From Zygnema cylindricum (taxonomy: Eukaryota; Streptophyta; Zygnematophyceae; Zygnematales; Zygnemataceae), in NCBI GenBank assembly GCA_037447655.1, contig JBBHKE010001627.1, positions 124,829 through 188,828 on the forward strand: 64,000 nt of DNA, in the 5' to 3' direction. Both the position numbers and the translations under genes were made by a program. Below are positions 11,501-25,021 of this stretch, piece after piece (the first letter of the stretch is position 1; each line of letters opens with the position of its first letter). Under the pieces are notes generated by a model. The model worked only from the letters and a program-made list of their open reading frames with translations. It was not told the DNA's origin and did no database searches.

Positions 11501-14500
11501 CCGTCGCAAACCATTCATAGCCTGTGTTAAGAAGACAAAAACACAAGAAAAAACAAAACAAGGAAACCGACAAGGACACAAGAAAAAACAAACAAGGAAA
11601 CCACAAGTTAGAGAGTTTTTTAAAAAGACGAAAGAACCTCGACAAAAAAACACGTGCTCAAAAGAAAAAGAAAGCTGAAACAGATTCAATTATTCTCCCC
11701 TGCATGAAACCTAATTTCCTCGGTACCAGTGAACAACAAAGTAAGGAGGGAGGGAAGGAAGAAGCAAGGGAATAAAAGAGGAAAGGTGGGAAGAAGGGAG
11801 ACAATTGCTAATCAACACACTCCTCTCCCAGTGTCCTAAACATATAGCCTTTTTCCCAAATCTCATATAAAATTCAAAATAAGCGCCCAAAAACCACCTT
11901 CAAGTAAAAACATAGAAGACGTTTATCTATGTAGCACCTGAAGAGTTTGTCGTGAAACAAAACTTCGTGAGACATAGTCACGTTCCCTCTCCCTCCCCTC
12001 CCTTGTAGCCTTCATCCAACCGTCATAAGCCCTCACAAGAGCAATATGATCACTACAATCTTCTCCTGCGAAATAATGCCGAGCCTCCAAAGCCATCTGA
12101 AACCAAAACCTCATTTTCCAATGTTAATTTAAAATTGAAACCAAAACCTCATTTTCAAATGTTAATTTAAAATTGCCTCATGATTGCTAATCAACATTAT
12201 TGCTGGTACAATTTGCCAAGATTGGTTGCAATCCACATTAAAAAACTCAAGTTTCCTACTAAGGAAATGTAGCTATTTCACCTTTTCAAAATCATTGTTA
12301 GATTGGAATACAGTGGAACAAACTAAAAACTTAAGTCATCATGCGCACAAAAAAAATTCAGTAGTTGTATGTCTCTATTACCGCAACAAAAACCGAACTA
12401 CAATTTAGTCTTTCAAAATTGAAAAAAATCACAGATGCCAATAAATCTCCAATACCGACCCAATTCTCGTCCCATTTCCTCATCCTTCCATCGTTTCTAC
12501 CTAAACAACAGCATTCACATATCTCTCACAACCTCGTATCTCTCCTGTTTTCCTTCTCCAGCCTACTTTCTCCCACAACCTTTTTTCTCTCCCTAATATC
12601 CTTTCTTCCTCTCTGCCAAATTTTTTTACTCCACCTCATTTCTTTTTTGTGCAAGGGAATAAACATAGATCTCTCCATCCCTCTCTCTCCTCGGCTAAAA
12701 CTGAACCTTCTTTTCCCTCTCTCTCTCACACATCCTTTTTATCCCTCTCCTTTTTTTTCTTTTCCGTCTAGCCTCTTCTTTCTCTGTCCGTCCGTCCGTC
12801 TCAGCTAAAACCTGATCCTTTGTTTCTGTCTCACAAATTCTTCGTCTACCTCTTTATTTATTTTTTTATTTTTTTAATCTCACCTCTTTTTTGTCGATTG
12901 GCATAACCCATGGATCTCTCTCAGCTAAACCCGCCGCCACAGTCAATATTGGGTCCAGGCAATTCAAAACAGCTCCCATACATAACATTTTTCCAACTCG
13001 AGGCTCTAAGGGAAGTTGAGTCAAATGTCGCCCTGCAAAAAACCCAAAAACCATCGGTTTAGAAATCAAGCATATTTGAATATAAAGAATGTAACATGGA
13101 AAAAAAACAATTCTCATTTTGGATGGGAAATCCTAGACCATTATACCTTTTTAACATCATCAAAAAGGTGTATTTGCTCGAGTCTATTAGGGTACGAAGC
13201 ACGAATAATTGTTCCACCAAAAAGAGGATTCATGAAAGTTTTTCTTAACAATAGTCCCTACAAGTATTTTGGGCACTTCAAAAAAAGATGAAAACCTATA
13301 TGGCTCCACTTGGAAAATCAGTACACTTCAAAGAAATAAAAAATTATAGGGCTCCACTGGCTTCAACTACTTTACTTTCCAACAGGAAAGTACCAAATCT
13401 CAAAGATACATGAAAACTGAACAATCGAGAAAAAAAGGGAAAATTGACTTCCACAATTCTACTCAATACCCTGTGTGAAAACAAAAACAAGGATCTTGTT
13501 TGTCAAAATCCCAAAATTCTAATATTCCCAGTAGTAACGTGAATGGCCTCCTCGCAAGAAGAAAGAAGAAAGAAACCGGGGATCTCTTATAACTCACCCA
13601 AAGCAGTTAACTTCTCGTTTTTGTCGAGAGCTCCAACATCTTCTAGTAGCTCTATCGCATTTTGAACCTAAACATTTAAAAATCCACAAAAAAATAAAAA
13701 GCAAACCCCACAAAACCAAGATGCTTTAGATTTTTTACTTAAAGTTACGTAGGTTCACTTGTTCGCTCCTTCCTATCTTAAGTTCTCTGGTAAAAAACCC
13801 AAGAAAATATTGATCCATTTTGAAAATACAGGTCAAAGTTGAGCCAGACTGTTTTTAAAATTCAGACTCCAATATTATCCAGGGAAAAGATTTGCTAAAA
13901 AAATACTATTACTGAAAACTAAACTCAGAAATTTTCGAGCGATAATAATTAATAGCAATCCCAAAAAAAAAATCTGTCCGTCTGTCTTGCTTGTGGTCTG
14001 TTACAGACAAAACTGCCGTTTTAATAATGTCATTGAAGTTCAAAGATAATAAAAAAACATAACATTTTTTATTGCAAAGGACAATAATCCTAATCACTTT
14101 GATGGTCCAAGCAGAAGTCTGGACATAGACCCAGGTTTAGATTCTGAGGTACAGCCCAAATACATTTACTTTTTATATGACTCCGTATCTCTTCTTAACC
14201 TCATCACCATTCAACTTTTCTTCTTTTCTTCTTTCATCCCTTCTCAACTCACCGCCAGTGGCTCTGGAGCTTGGAGTGCCTTTGATAAAAAGGGAGCAAT
14301 CCCACCCAACTGTAAACTCTTGATCTGAAGACAGAGAGAATGTAAAGGTGTCCTCATTAACTCCGGAAGTGTATATTCCGGAAGAGCATCATGTACTGCT
14401 TTTGGGTACAAATGAAAACAAACTCCCGGCTTAACTCGCCCTGCCCTTCCTCTCCGTTGTCTGGCCGAGGCACGGGAGACCCATGTAGGAAGTAGACATG

Positions 14501-17500
14501 GAGTATTGTTGAGAGCATCATAAGACGTTTCTTTTGCCTTTCCGACATCTACCACATATACACAGTCGTTTATAGTAATTGAAGTTTCGGCCATATTTGT
14601 TGCTAAAACTATCTTGCGGACGCCCGGTGGAGCATGGTTGAAAATGAGCTTCTGAAAAATGCCAAAAAAAGGTTGAAAAGGTTGAAAAGGTAGAAGCAAA
14701 AAATGAATAAGCTGCAAACAAGTGCATAGCTGCCATGTGACAGAACAGAAAAACACCATCAAATATAATTTTCTCTGAGAAAACTCTAAAAAAAAATTTA
14801 CAGCTTCTCCATATCCAAAGACTTAGTCAGACTCTCTTCAGGTCTGAGCAATAAAGGAGACCATATTTACTAACAGACGGCATTAATGACAGTCTCTTGA
14901 GATGTTTAAATAAGAATTGACATGACTATGCGATGCTTTCTTATAGTCAGGAAAAATTAACCAAAATGAAATAATTCATCGTTACTTTTGACATCATTTT
15001 TGGCTTCTTCCCTGCAGAGATGAAAAGTCAAAACTATATCCCCCAAATATAATTACTGAGAAATACACAGTAAGCATCAACAATTGTTTGAAACAACAAT
15101 GCCCAGCACTAATATACTTCTTCTAGAGCATCCAAACCCCGCTTTTACTTAAAAAAAACAAGAAAATTTATCATCGATTCCCTCATTGGCTATAATTGTC
15201 AGAAAAAGTTTTACCTGTTCAGGAGAAGACATAGATCCATGACATCCCAATAGAAGAACTTTGTCAGAATTCCCAAGGACTGGATTTCCCCTCATCTGGT
15301 CCAATAATGCATGAATATCTTCCCACCCTGTCAAAAATACAAGGACAGCTCCAGGAGGTTCATTACGGACAATATGTGAGAGAACAGCTTCAATGAGATT
15401 GAACCCAATATTTTCTCCGGTCCAATTCGCCAGAGATTCCTGTGTATTTCGACTAAATTGGTCATATCGAACTCCATAAAGAGCATCCTGTAAATCCATC
15501 CAAAAAGGGAAAAAGGGTAAAGGGGTTAAAGCTCAGAAGGGTATCACTTCTCCTTTCTCTTTTCAAGACATTCTCACGATGCCTCATATTTTATTCCTCT
15601 TTCTCTGCAATTCAACCTCGCACTATCACAAATTTCCTCTAATCTTCTAGGTCTACCTATTTCTTCCTCATCCTTAGACAAAATTCCATTAAACTCTAAT
15701 TAAGTTTAAATTGAAAGAAGAGTTAATGGCACACAATTGTATTGCCGAATGGTCCGAACCATCATTAAAATAGAGGCCACAAAAAAGAAAAAAAAAAGTC
15801 TCTAAACAGATACTGAACAATACACCAATCTGAAATCAGGTACCAGGTTTCTTTCTCTATAGGAGCAAATTTCAAAACATAATACGAGCCCAGAATTGTC
15901 CTCAAGCTCAAAAAGGTGACCAAAGACCTTGGAGAAACACTGAATTGGGTATCTACCGTGGAAAATAGACAACAAAACACTTGACAACAATTCTAATTAG
16001 TTCCCAATATATCCTGAATTTATTCCTCCAATAATTCCTAAACCACCTTATCCTGTTGAACCTGTCCAATGAATCAATTCCAATATTTTCCTTGTTCGAC
16101 ATTTTCCTTCTCTTCCTCCTTTTCAATTAAGAATGCCTATTCACCTCAGTCACACTTGTCAAATGGTTGCGTTTCCGTCGAGTCATAGCTTGAACTTGTT
16201 TTGCTCTTCGCCACAGCTTGTCTGGCCCGTAGTCGTCTATCTGATTATAAGGTGTGAGAACGTGACCTGTCATCTCCAATATATGTTCGAGGAAATATGA
16301 CCTCACTGGGTGAGTGAATCCCTGCAAAAAAGTCACCCAATTTGTAAATGTTCACTGCAATTAGTCTGGCTGAAATAATTACACGGACGGTAAACTTGTC
16401 AAACTTGTCAGGTCTATGCCAAGTCATGCATGCAAAAAAAAAACGCTTCTCTACGCGATAGTCTTTTCACAAATTCTGGTCTTACTAAGATATGATCTGC
16501 CAGAAAAAATTAACCACGGAAAGATAGATAGTCCATACCAGGTTTGGTGGACGGCATACAGCGTCTACTTTAAGGGACAAGCAAAACAAAAATTTCTCAG
16601 GTTTCAAACGCTCATAATGCAATTCAGAAGTGAGAAAAGAAATACTCTGGTTGGAAAATTTCTATACGACCTTTCTGAAAAAGCCCAAACCAAAAAAGTG
16701 CTTACCATCACTAGCCTGGCGTCGGTTGTTATGCATGTAGCAAATTTTAAAGTGCGAAATGGTATGAAAAAAAAAACTGTTCTAAACTCATACTGTATGC
16801 CTCTTTAGCCGCTAAAACCTCTGATGACAACACCAACAGTGCGTAGATCATTCCTATTAAAGTCAAATATTTATTGATTTTAAATCAGAATATTAGGGGA
16901 GGCAACATGCTGGCTTATAGAGTGATATTACCTTCTGATTAAAGATCAAAAGACCAAACTAGTGTTAATAATTCTAATAACGACAAACTTGCCAGTTTGC
17001 TGCAAATCAACTCAATTAGGGTGATTACTTCTGGTCACATCATTTTCAGCCAGAAGAAAACAATACTAGATTAAATATCAAGCACGTAAAACTCCAAGAA
17101 TAGATTTTTTATTAACGTTATTAGCATGTAGAAAAAGATTTTCCTGCTTACAGGAATGTGTGCTGTAGGTGCCCCTCCAAAATATTTTGAAAAAAGTTCT
17201 GCGTTGAGAGTGGCACTCATAAGAACGAGCTTCAAGTCGGGTCTTCGAGGCAACAAATCGTTAAGAACAATGAGCAAAAAATCTGCAAAAAACACCGTTG
17301 ACCTTCTGTTAGTACGCTTGTTATTTTGACAATCAACACCTTTCTCTTAGAAAATTGCATCTCTTGCTTTCCGTAGGTTACTCATGATTTGCATCAAACA
17401 AAATTTTACCAACTCAACCTGAAAGCCATGAAATAGACTTAATGTGGAACACAGTAGCAGTGGTACATTAACTGCCATATACCTTTCCTTTTCAAAATGT

Positions 17501-20500
17501 ACATACAAGTAAATGTAGTCACCTGTTATTGCTTTGCAAGATAATAATCTAGAAGGCTCTTTAGCCCATTAGAATACCCGGGGTTACTCACATTTTATGA
17601 CTAATCGTGCATATGTAACTCAGATAGACGTACAAAAACATACAATTCCTCACTGAAGGCAGCAATCTCCAATAACACCACGGGGTTATAAGTTTTATAA
17701 ATCAGACAATTTATTGTAAACTTACCTTCATTCATTCCACGTTCGTGAATCTCGTCAACGACTACATGCGTGACACCTGTCAGAAGTGAATCTGTAGACA
17801 ATCTGCGAAGCAAAATTCCTGTTGTGCAAAATAGTAATGCAGTATTCCGACTTTTTCTGCCTTCCAATCGGACTTGATAGCCAATCTGCAAGGTCCCAAT
17901 GGAAAATAGAAGGACAGAGACAAAAAAAAAAACTCGTCACACTTCACATTGAGCTACTTTTTTCACTGGTCATAGTGTGGAAAAAATCTCGAGAACTACA
18001 CCACGTTTCATTAATAGCATCAATGACGCTATATCTGTAAGGGACTTTACCCATTGAATGTAAAATAGTATCAACGACCCTAATTGTTTTTTTCTTGACA
18101 CATTTACTTTAAACGGTTCAGATCAGCCACGTCATTTGGAACTGAATTAGAATTAAAAACAGTAGTACAAAACCACACAATATTAACTTCTTTACTCTAA
18201 TAATGATACACGGAGAACTCTCCAATTCTACAAAGACACTAATTGTCCAACTCAATTCACTCACCTTCACAGGCCTCACTGTAATTGCATTTTTCTACCT
18301 AAAGGTTCTAAATCCACCTTCTGTCATATCTCTCCTTTTGCTCTACCACCATTTATCTTGCATTTTGCCTAAACAAACTTATCATATTAATGACGTCAAC
18401 CATAATGTGGTTTCCCATTTACTATCCTTGGACTGTTAAAACTTTCGAATGTGCAGAATGAACGGGCAGCCCTCTGAAATATGTACCAAGATAAGAAAAT
18501 ATGTTTCCTAAAACTCCTAAAACTTACTGAATCTCCAATTTCCTCTCCTCTCTCAGCTGCGACTCTTTCCGCCACTGAGATGGCCGATATTCTTCGAGGC
18601 TGAGTGCAGATAATGCTGCACTCACCTCCTCTCCCTTTCGCAATCTCGTCTTCCAAAATAAATTGCGGTAATTGAGTAGTTTTACCACATCCAGTTTCAC
18701 CAGAAACAACCAGAACCTGCACCTCAGCTCCAATTCCAGGATTTGCTTTGAGAACAACACAAATGGTCATTTAAAAATGTTAATGCAATTAAAAAGAATT
18801 AACATGTTTACTATATTCTTACTACTTTTCATTAGATTACATCACAAAACCCTCGATGCAATTAGACCAGAGTAAGTCTAATCTGAAAAAACTCGCTTCT
18901 ATAAGTTATGGCACGGCCTTGTTCTATTTTGCGACAGTCCAGAACTCCACAATCCTCACCCAAACTAATCTTTATCCCCATAAACTTCACTGTCATGCAA
19001 GCTATCAACTAGTTCTGTTGATTGAGTAACCAAAAGATTTGAACTTAATATTATCCTAATGCAAATATTAGAAAAATCACCTGATTATTGGCAATCGCAG
19101 AAAGCAGAGAATCTCGCTCCTTCTGTGCAGGAAGGTTCTTTCGCAATTCTAACATCTCCTTCCCCTCATCTGATGCCTGTCAAAAGGAAAAATTACCGAT
19201 GTCAAAAACTATTTTTCTGCGAAGGTTGCATCTCAGGACCCACTTTGCCTTTCGAGTGAAAAATGTTTCAGAGATATTGAAAGATAATAAAATATCATTC
19301 AATAGTCTTAACAGTTCGATAAAAGACCGGAAAAACGTAAAAGAGTCATATATAAGGAAAAACGTAAAGAAGTCAATAATACACAGGTGCACAATTAAAT
19401 ACCTGCCAAGAATTCTGCTTTGCTAACATTCTCTCGCTCCTCCGTTGTTTAGAGACACTTGTATTGGCGGCAACTCTCTCTTTCTGTGCCTTCTCCTGAG
19501 GAGAAACATATTCGTCTGAGAGAGGACGGAGAGTTTCCGGTCCTTGCACGTTGGCGAAGGTAGGACGGGTGGCTCGGTAACTCCCCACCAAATTCTCCAC
19601 TTCTCGGCGAACACTTTCCATGATTGTTAACTAAATGCAGACAGACAAGCAAAAAAGTGAGAAACGTAGAAAAAAAAAAAAAAAAACTCCGCAAAGTCAA
19701 ATGTGGTTGGTACCAAAAAAATGTCAAAGGAAAGGTGTAAGGGTGCCTTTTGCTAACTGGTGGTTTTTGTTCAACAGTGAACTAATGTACGACCAGAAAA
19801 AATAATTAACTTTCAAAGAAGACAAAATAGGAACTCTAGTAATGGTAATTATCATACGTCACAAAAGAGTGAGGTGCCCAAAAAATTCTTCAATATTACA
19901 TTAAGACAACAAGGAAAATCTTGTAAGCTAGAAAAAGTCTTAATGCAGAGTCATTAAAACTGCTGGGAAGAGAATATCGCAGACATACAATTCACCGATA
20001 GTTGAGAGGAGGTGAAAAACTTAGAAAATAAATGATTCAGTTTACCAAAATAGTATATGCTTCTGCAATGTGCAACATCTTCTCCTTATGTCATGCTTAA
20101 GCACTTTCCAAAGTAGATCAATTATACATACTTTCTGTCATACATCCACACGAATTTCAGAAACAATACCTGTCGTTGAGGGCGCCTTAAGTCCAAATCT
20201 GGTCGATAATGGGGAAGTGGGTCTTTACTGACAACCACCACTTTATTGTATTCATAACTGCACAAATTTCACTTTTAGCTTCATCTTAGAGAAGAATTCC
20301 AAAACTGAACAACCAAGAAAAGCTAAAAAGAAAACGAATGGTCAACAGTAATGGTACTCCAATGAGCAAATCCAAAAATAAAAAATAAAAAAATAGTGGT
20401 CTAAAATTAGAAAGTGCAGTAAGTGCAAAGGCTGCACTTGTCTAGGATCCTGAAACGAAATGATTTTGAACCATTCCCATCCTCCCAAAAAAGCCGAATG

Positions 20501-23500
20501 AAACCAGACTATTCATTTTCAATCACTTTTAAGTGGTGTATCTTTCTTTGCAACTATTATTCAAACTTGATATTAGTTAAATAGTGCTGATAACAATTCA
20601 TTGAACTTGACGCTAATCAATTCCAGTATCATCTCCACACAAATCATCTATTCCTGGCAAGGTTTTAATGCTGAGCTTTACCAAAAAAGGCCCATTTGCC
20701 TAGAAAGAGCTTGAAGGTTGTTAAAATGTTTTCGCTGATCCTTCTCTCGAAGGACAAGCTCTGTTTTAGACGGGCTCGCCAAGAGATCCTGGAGTTTCCT
20801 TCGCCATGTTGCTTCCGGGAAAGATGACTGCCATTAAACAAAAACCCCAAAAAAAATAAAATCCCCTGAGTAGAGTGCTATTTCAACAGCTTTTAATTTG
20901 TTCATATAACTTTCCATTTAGCACAATTTATAACACGACAATAGTAATCCATGTGACAGAGAGCCAAGGCTTGCACCAGAAGCGAACCGTAGTGCCAAAA
21001 TAAAAAACTAAACAAATCATCTCCATTTGCAAAAGAATGCTGAAAACTTCATAAATACAGGATACTGTAAAGCTTTTCTCATACAAAATGACTACTACTA
21101 ACATATAACTCAATTTTTGAAAAAGGAAAGTTAATGGACAGATGGAAACGAGTATAGCCAGACATGGTTAGCATAATTACTGCCAATTCAGACATGCAAA
21201 CAACGGCACATGTGAAAAGTGTTGTCTACCTTAAAAAAAAACAGGGGAACAAATTGAAACATGTCGAGGCAAAACAAAAGGCACTTAGAAGTATTTTATT
21301 CTATAGTGGGTCAATAATAAAACAAACTTATTTTGCAACTTTGCTAATAACAACTTTGCATCAAAAAGTAAAGTACCATATGTTTATGCATGTGAATAGT
21401 TGAACTTTTCAAATTATCCAGCTTGCGGTACAGAACCCTATTTCTGACAAGATTCAATTTTTTTGAAACTTCCCAAAAAGGCCCAAAAATAAGTCTTGAG
21501 TAACCTAGGTCCAATTGGAACAAGATACACAGGAAAGAGTTGCCTACCTCCATAATGGAATTTATAACTTTTGTGGGTTTAATTTACAATTCGACAACTT
21601 GACTTTTGTGAATTACATATTTCCTCCACTTCCCATTCACTGAATTATACATTTACTATTGGCTCATTTAGGTCCAGAGATACAATTGAACATCCATATT
21701 AAGAGTTGAAGAGCTGAAAATATATTAACACTGGTCATTGCCCACTTCATTCGGCAAAAAGGAAAATTAAGAAACTGGAAATGTCAACTTACGTACTTGA
21801 GTGATATGGTATAGAAGATAGGAGCAAAGGGAGAGAGAGAAATGGAAGTGATAAAAAAAGTCATCGATAAATATAAGGAATAAGTCTTAAATTTTGGTAA
21901 TCTCTACCAGTGCTATTCTCCAAAAAAATGAACAAATGACTACCTTCGCTCTGCTGTCGCTCAAACAATCTAAAAAATATTTTGCAAACCCCAGTAATCT
22001 TTAAATTTCGTGAGCCCCAACAATTATGTACTCAAATTTCACGGAAAAAACATATAAACATTCATATGTAAACCTCCTCCTTCATACTCTACATGCATTA
22101 AAAAAAAAAAAAACAGATGCATGCGATGAAAAATCAAATAAAATTATGATTTCTGTAAATAAAAAGACTAAATCAACACTTTTGTCCAAATAGCAAAACT
22201 CTGAGAAGATACACATTAATCAAGGTAGTAACTTTGAGAAGAAAATTGAGTAAGTTTAATTAAAAAAAAAAGTTACCGGTAAGTTCGGTAATTTATCCAG
22301 CAACTGCATTGCTTTTCTCATATCCGAATTATAAAATAATAGGCATCCAGGTGTGGAGAGAGTGAGGGAGGTTCTGTTATCCAAAACTTTAATAATTGAT
22401 CAGAAAGAAAACTGATAATTGGTTACCTTTTGGTCATTTTTTGGTTATCTTTTGGTTACCTCTTGGTAACCGCTTGGATACCTCTTGGTAACCTCTTGGT
22501 TACCTCTTGGTAACCTCTTGGTTACCTCTTGCAGTGAAAAAATTGACATTGCCGTATTTGAGTGAGTTTAAAGAGGTCGATGGTACCAGAACTGGAGGTT
22601 CTTTATGCATCTTTTTATCCTTTCAGTTGTGCCTGTTATGATGTTCGAAGTTTGGCTTAAATGACATTTTTAGTGACATTAAAAAGGCTTAATTCACATC
22701 AAAAAATCTCAATTGACGTTACAGATAATTAATATGAAAGAGGCTTCATTGACATCAGGGTTTGGGTTTAGGGTAGTAGTTGATATGCAATCGAAGTTAG
22801 GCGCTTCTCGGAAAACCGCGGCAGCAGATTTGATGCAAGTGGAAGGGCTTAAAGGATTTGAACCTCCTTGGGTTAGCCCGTCACCTTCCCGATAGCCTCC
22901 ACAAGAAGGAGAGGAAAGAACTCCTCGTTTGAACTAAAACTTTTGTTTATTTCCATAACTCCAAAGAAGGAGAGGTGGGAAGTCCTCTCAAGCTAGAATT
23001 TTTGCACTCTTGATTTAATAAGATTAAAGGAATGTTGATCTGTTTCAGTTTGGGGGGTAAAAAAAAAAATGTTGCTAATGACTTGCAAGCAATTCCTAGT
23101 ACAATATCCTCTTGTACTCTTGTCGTTATTGAGCCCTTTTAAGTATAGATTTTTGAATATATGCTTCAGAACTCCAAACCTCTCTACAAGCAAGTACTAA
23201 CATGGTTAACTAATTTCGGGCAACCACACTGGTCACCACCATTACTCCCTATTTCTGAATTGAGTCCATTCGATGGTTTTTAACGGCAAATTAACTGAAT
23301 CGGTTTAGTGAAAAGGAAGAATTAGAGAAGAATTGCACTTCACCTAAGAAAATTGCACCCACATTAGGGAGGATTACCCATTGTAATACAATTGTGGCCA
23401 TTGCTAACGCAACCCACACAAATATCCGAGACTGATGTACTGCGTAAAATATAAGCTTCTTCATCCACACTAATTCTGGTGAAAAATTGATCCAGCGCTC

Positions 23501-24057
23501 ACCTTTGGAGCTTGTACCACCACCTCCTCCACTTCGTCCTCAATGTCCTCATCTTGTACCCGTCGCGCTAGTTGACGAAGCCGTCTGACAGCTGGCAGCA
23601 GCTCAGGAAGACACTGTACGGACGCAGAAATACAGGGAATTCTCTTTCCCAGCCATGTGTTGACTGGCCAATTCACTCTAGGAACCGTACAGCTCTCAAC
23701 CCTTACTAAATTTGTGCAAAGTCTGGAACGATCAACAGCTGAATGACACCTGGAAGGGAAAGAAGAGCCAGAGTGTGAAGACAAGGAAGAATTTACAGCC
23801 TTCTTGGAGTTTTTTAAGGTTTGTAAATGTGGGCTTCGTAAGTGTAAGGATCGTACAAGAGATGATGAGATGTTTTGAATAGAGGAAGGCTTAGAGGGAG
23901 AAGTTACGGATGAGTAGGAAAAACAAAAAACCCCTTGGATTGGCAGAAAACATCCTGGTCTGGAAGATAAATGGTAGCCATGGGAGAGAAGCCAGAATCC
24001 GGAAGAGGGAAACGAGGACAAGCGCGAGTTTTTTCGGAAGGCATTGACAGCTGGCAT
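7610..24057 (-). CDS. DEAH/RHA-type RNA helicase (plant DExH3/DExH5, DHX36-like) with dsRBD
   Basis: An ATP-dependent RNA helicase of superfamily 2, 1,533 aa from 20 exons, each junction keeping frame: 24057-23503, 20827-20682, 20257-20170, 19630-19403, 19176-19081, 18716-18528, 17885-17726, 17282-17152, 16321-16145, 15487-15215, 14651-14253, 13667-13598, 13032-12884, 12096-11938, 11521-11360, 11005-10946, 10548-10489, 9950-9858, 9573-9463, 8905-7610. Motif I GETGCGKT is at 377-384, DEIH at 478-481, SAT at 510-512, QRRGRAGR at 746-753. The ratchet/HA2 and OB-fold parts follow, then a dsRNA-binding domain near 1164-1231. Plant DExH3/DExH5 have the same order, including a dsRBD at the C-terminus. 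An in-frame TAG precedes the ATG by one codon. Residues 1-108 hold no Asp or Glu, like an organelle transit peptide. A 300-residue low-complexity tail follows the dsRBD. All introns are GT-AG. Family members unwind structured RNA or G-quadruplexes; the target here is unknown. Confidence 0.93.
9315..9460. repeat. (GAGAGG)n microsatellite in helicase intron 19
   Basis: Purine-rich hexamer repeat on the plus strand (pyrimidine-rich in the helicase transcript), directly downstream of exon 19. It opens spurious frames on both strands. Confidence 0.9.
10160..10198. repeat. (TA)n microsatellite in helicase intron 17
   Basis: A run of AT dinucleotides broken by GTATATG, within the intron between the exons at 10489-10548 and 9858-9950. 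Confidence 0.9.
12099..12174. repeat. 38-bp tandem duplication beside helicase exon 14 acceptor
   Basis: The sequence beginning GAAACCAAAACCTCATTTTC occurs twice in a row with one base difference, immediately outside the start of exon 14 (12096). The duplication therefore copies the polypyrimidine/acceptor-flanking part of the intron. Neither copy alters coding sequence. Confidence 0.8.
22415..22535. repeat. GGTTACCTCTT minisatellite in helicase intron 1
   Basis: About ten near-identical units of 10-12 bp (TTGGTTACCTC and TTGGTAACCTC alternating). The GGTAACC/GGTTACC cores are short palindromes. It lies within the 2.7-kb first intron (20828-23502). Spacing is too short and uniform for a CRISPR array. 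Confidence 0.85.
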
Positions 24058-24519
24058 GATCTAGGAATAAATAATTGAACAGGACAGACTCCCTGGCGAT
24101 AAAGCATGCTACGAAACAGAGGAGACGGAGAGCAGAGAGAGAGGCTGCTGCACTCGCTACGAGGACAGCACGTGTGAGGGCTGAGTAAGAAAAGTGAAGG
24201 CTGCGGTAATCCTTCTGGAAGCTTTGGCTGTTCACGCCGGACAGTTTTTACTCAAATGTGCGAAAAGTTACAGAAACAGTGTGTGGTTTTAGTGGTTTCC
24301 GACTTTCCGTACTGCAGTGTAGTTATAGTATATACCGCAATCGTATTTAAAAGTAGAATTAAGTACGATTAATACTCCGTTTTCTTATATTTATTGTTTT
24401 TTAGTTCGATTTTGTTGAAAAAACGCACAAAAGGATTACGGACTTACGGTACACCTTTTACTCTAGAAATCACAAACTCCTTATAGTCTTGACATAATTT
24501 TTTTGCACTTTTTAAACTA

Positions 24520-24749
24520 CACCGTGTATCGCTATTAGCCTATTATTGTAGTGTTAACAAATTTTTCGCCGCTTAAAACATCTTTCCTCCGTACACACTT
24601 GTCCAATTTTCAGCTTGAGACCGCCAATCGGAAGGTGAGAATCTTGCCTTTCAATCTTCACCGTCAGATTCAAAATCCGACATGTGTGTACGGAGAATAG
24701 TTGTTTTAAGTGGCAAAAAAAACATTAACACTAATAGCGATTCGCGGTG
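24520..24749. mobile_element. MITE-like element, copy B
   Basis: A 230-bp relative of copy A. The left end CACCGTGTATCGCTATTAGC follows a TA; the right end is the inverted complement (CTAATAGCGATTCGCGGTG) but is followed by AA, so one TA flank has changed. The centre (GAGACCGCCAATCGGAAG) is almost identical to copy A, which identifies them as one family. Confidence 0.72.
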
Positions 24750-24937
24750 AACAGTATGGATATCGAGCAAGCCTCCATACATTTGCGGGACCTTCGACAC
24801 CTCGAGGGACCCGTCCCGCACACCCAAACAAAGGCCGTAATCGGGTATCAAAAATAGGGTTTATGTGTTTAGGGTAATTTGTTTTTTGGTTTTTTTATAT
24901 AAAAAAACAAAAACAAATAAAAAACCCTAAACATACG

Positions 24938-25012
24938 GTCGCGCGGAGAAAGCGGGAGGTGGGGGCGACGTGGCCCCGTTCGCCGCGCGCGAAACGTCGC
25001 GAAAAGATGTAC
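24938..25012. promoter_or_regulatory. Short CpG-rich patch in the divergent intergenic region
   Basis: Roughly 75 bp dense in CG dinucleotides (CGGTCGCGCGG, CGCCGCGCGCGAAACGTCGCG) in otherwise AT-rich DNA. It lies between the two divergently transcribed genes, so a promoter role is possible, but I see no specific factor site. It also directly abuts the transposon-like element starting at 25022. Confidence 0.35.
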
Positions 25013-25021
25013 GATTCAGTA

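Noticed and set aside
19373-19621. Helicase start at the ATG at 19621 ([11 protein letters not shown])
   Set aside because: Upstream exons at 20170-20257, 20682-20827 and 23503-24057 continue the conserved family sequence in frame, so this Met is internal.
22415-22535. Regular repeats that might suggest a CRISPR array
   Set aside because: Units are 10-12 bp with no spacers, in a spliceosomal intron of a eukaryote.
24905-24945. CCCTAAA-like telomeric motif
   Set aside because: Only isolated single copies of CCCTAAA occur; there is no tandem telomeric array.
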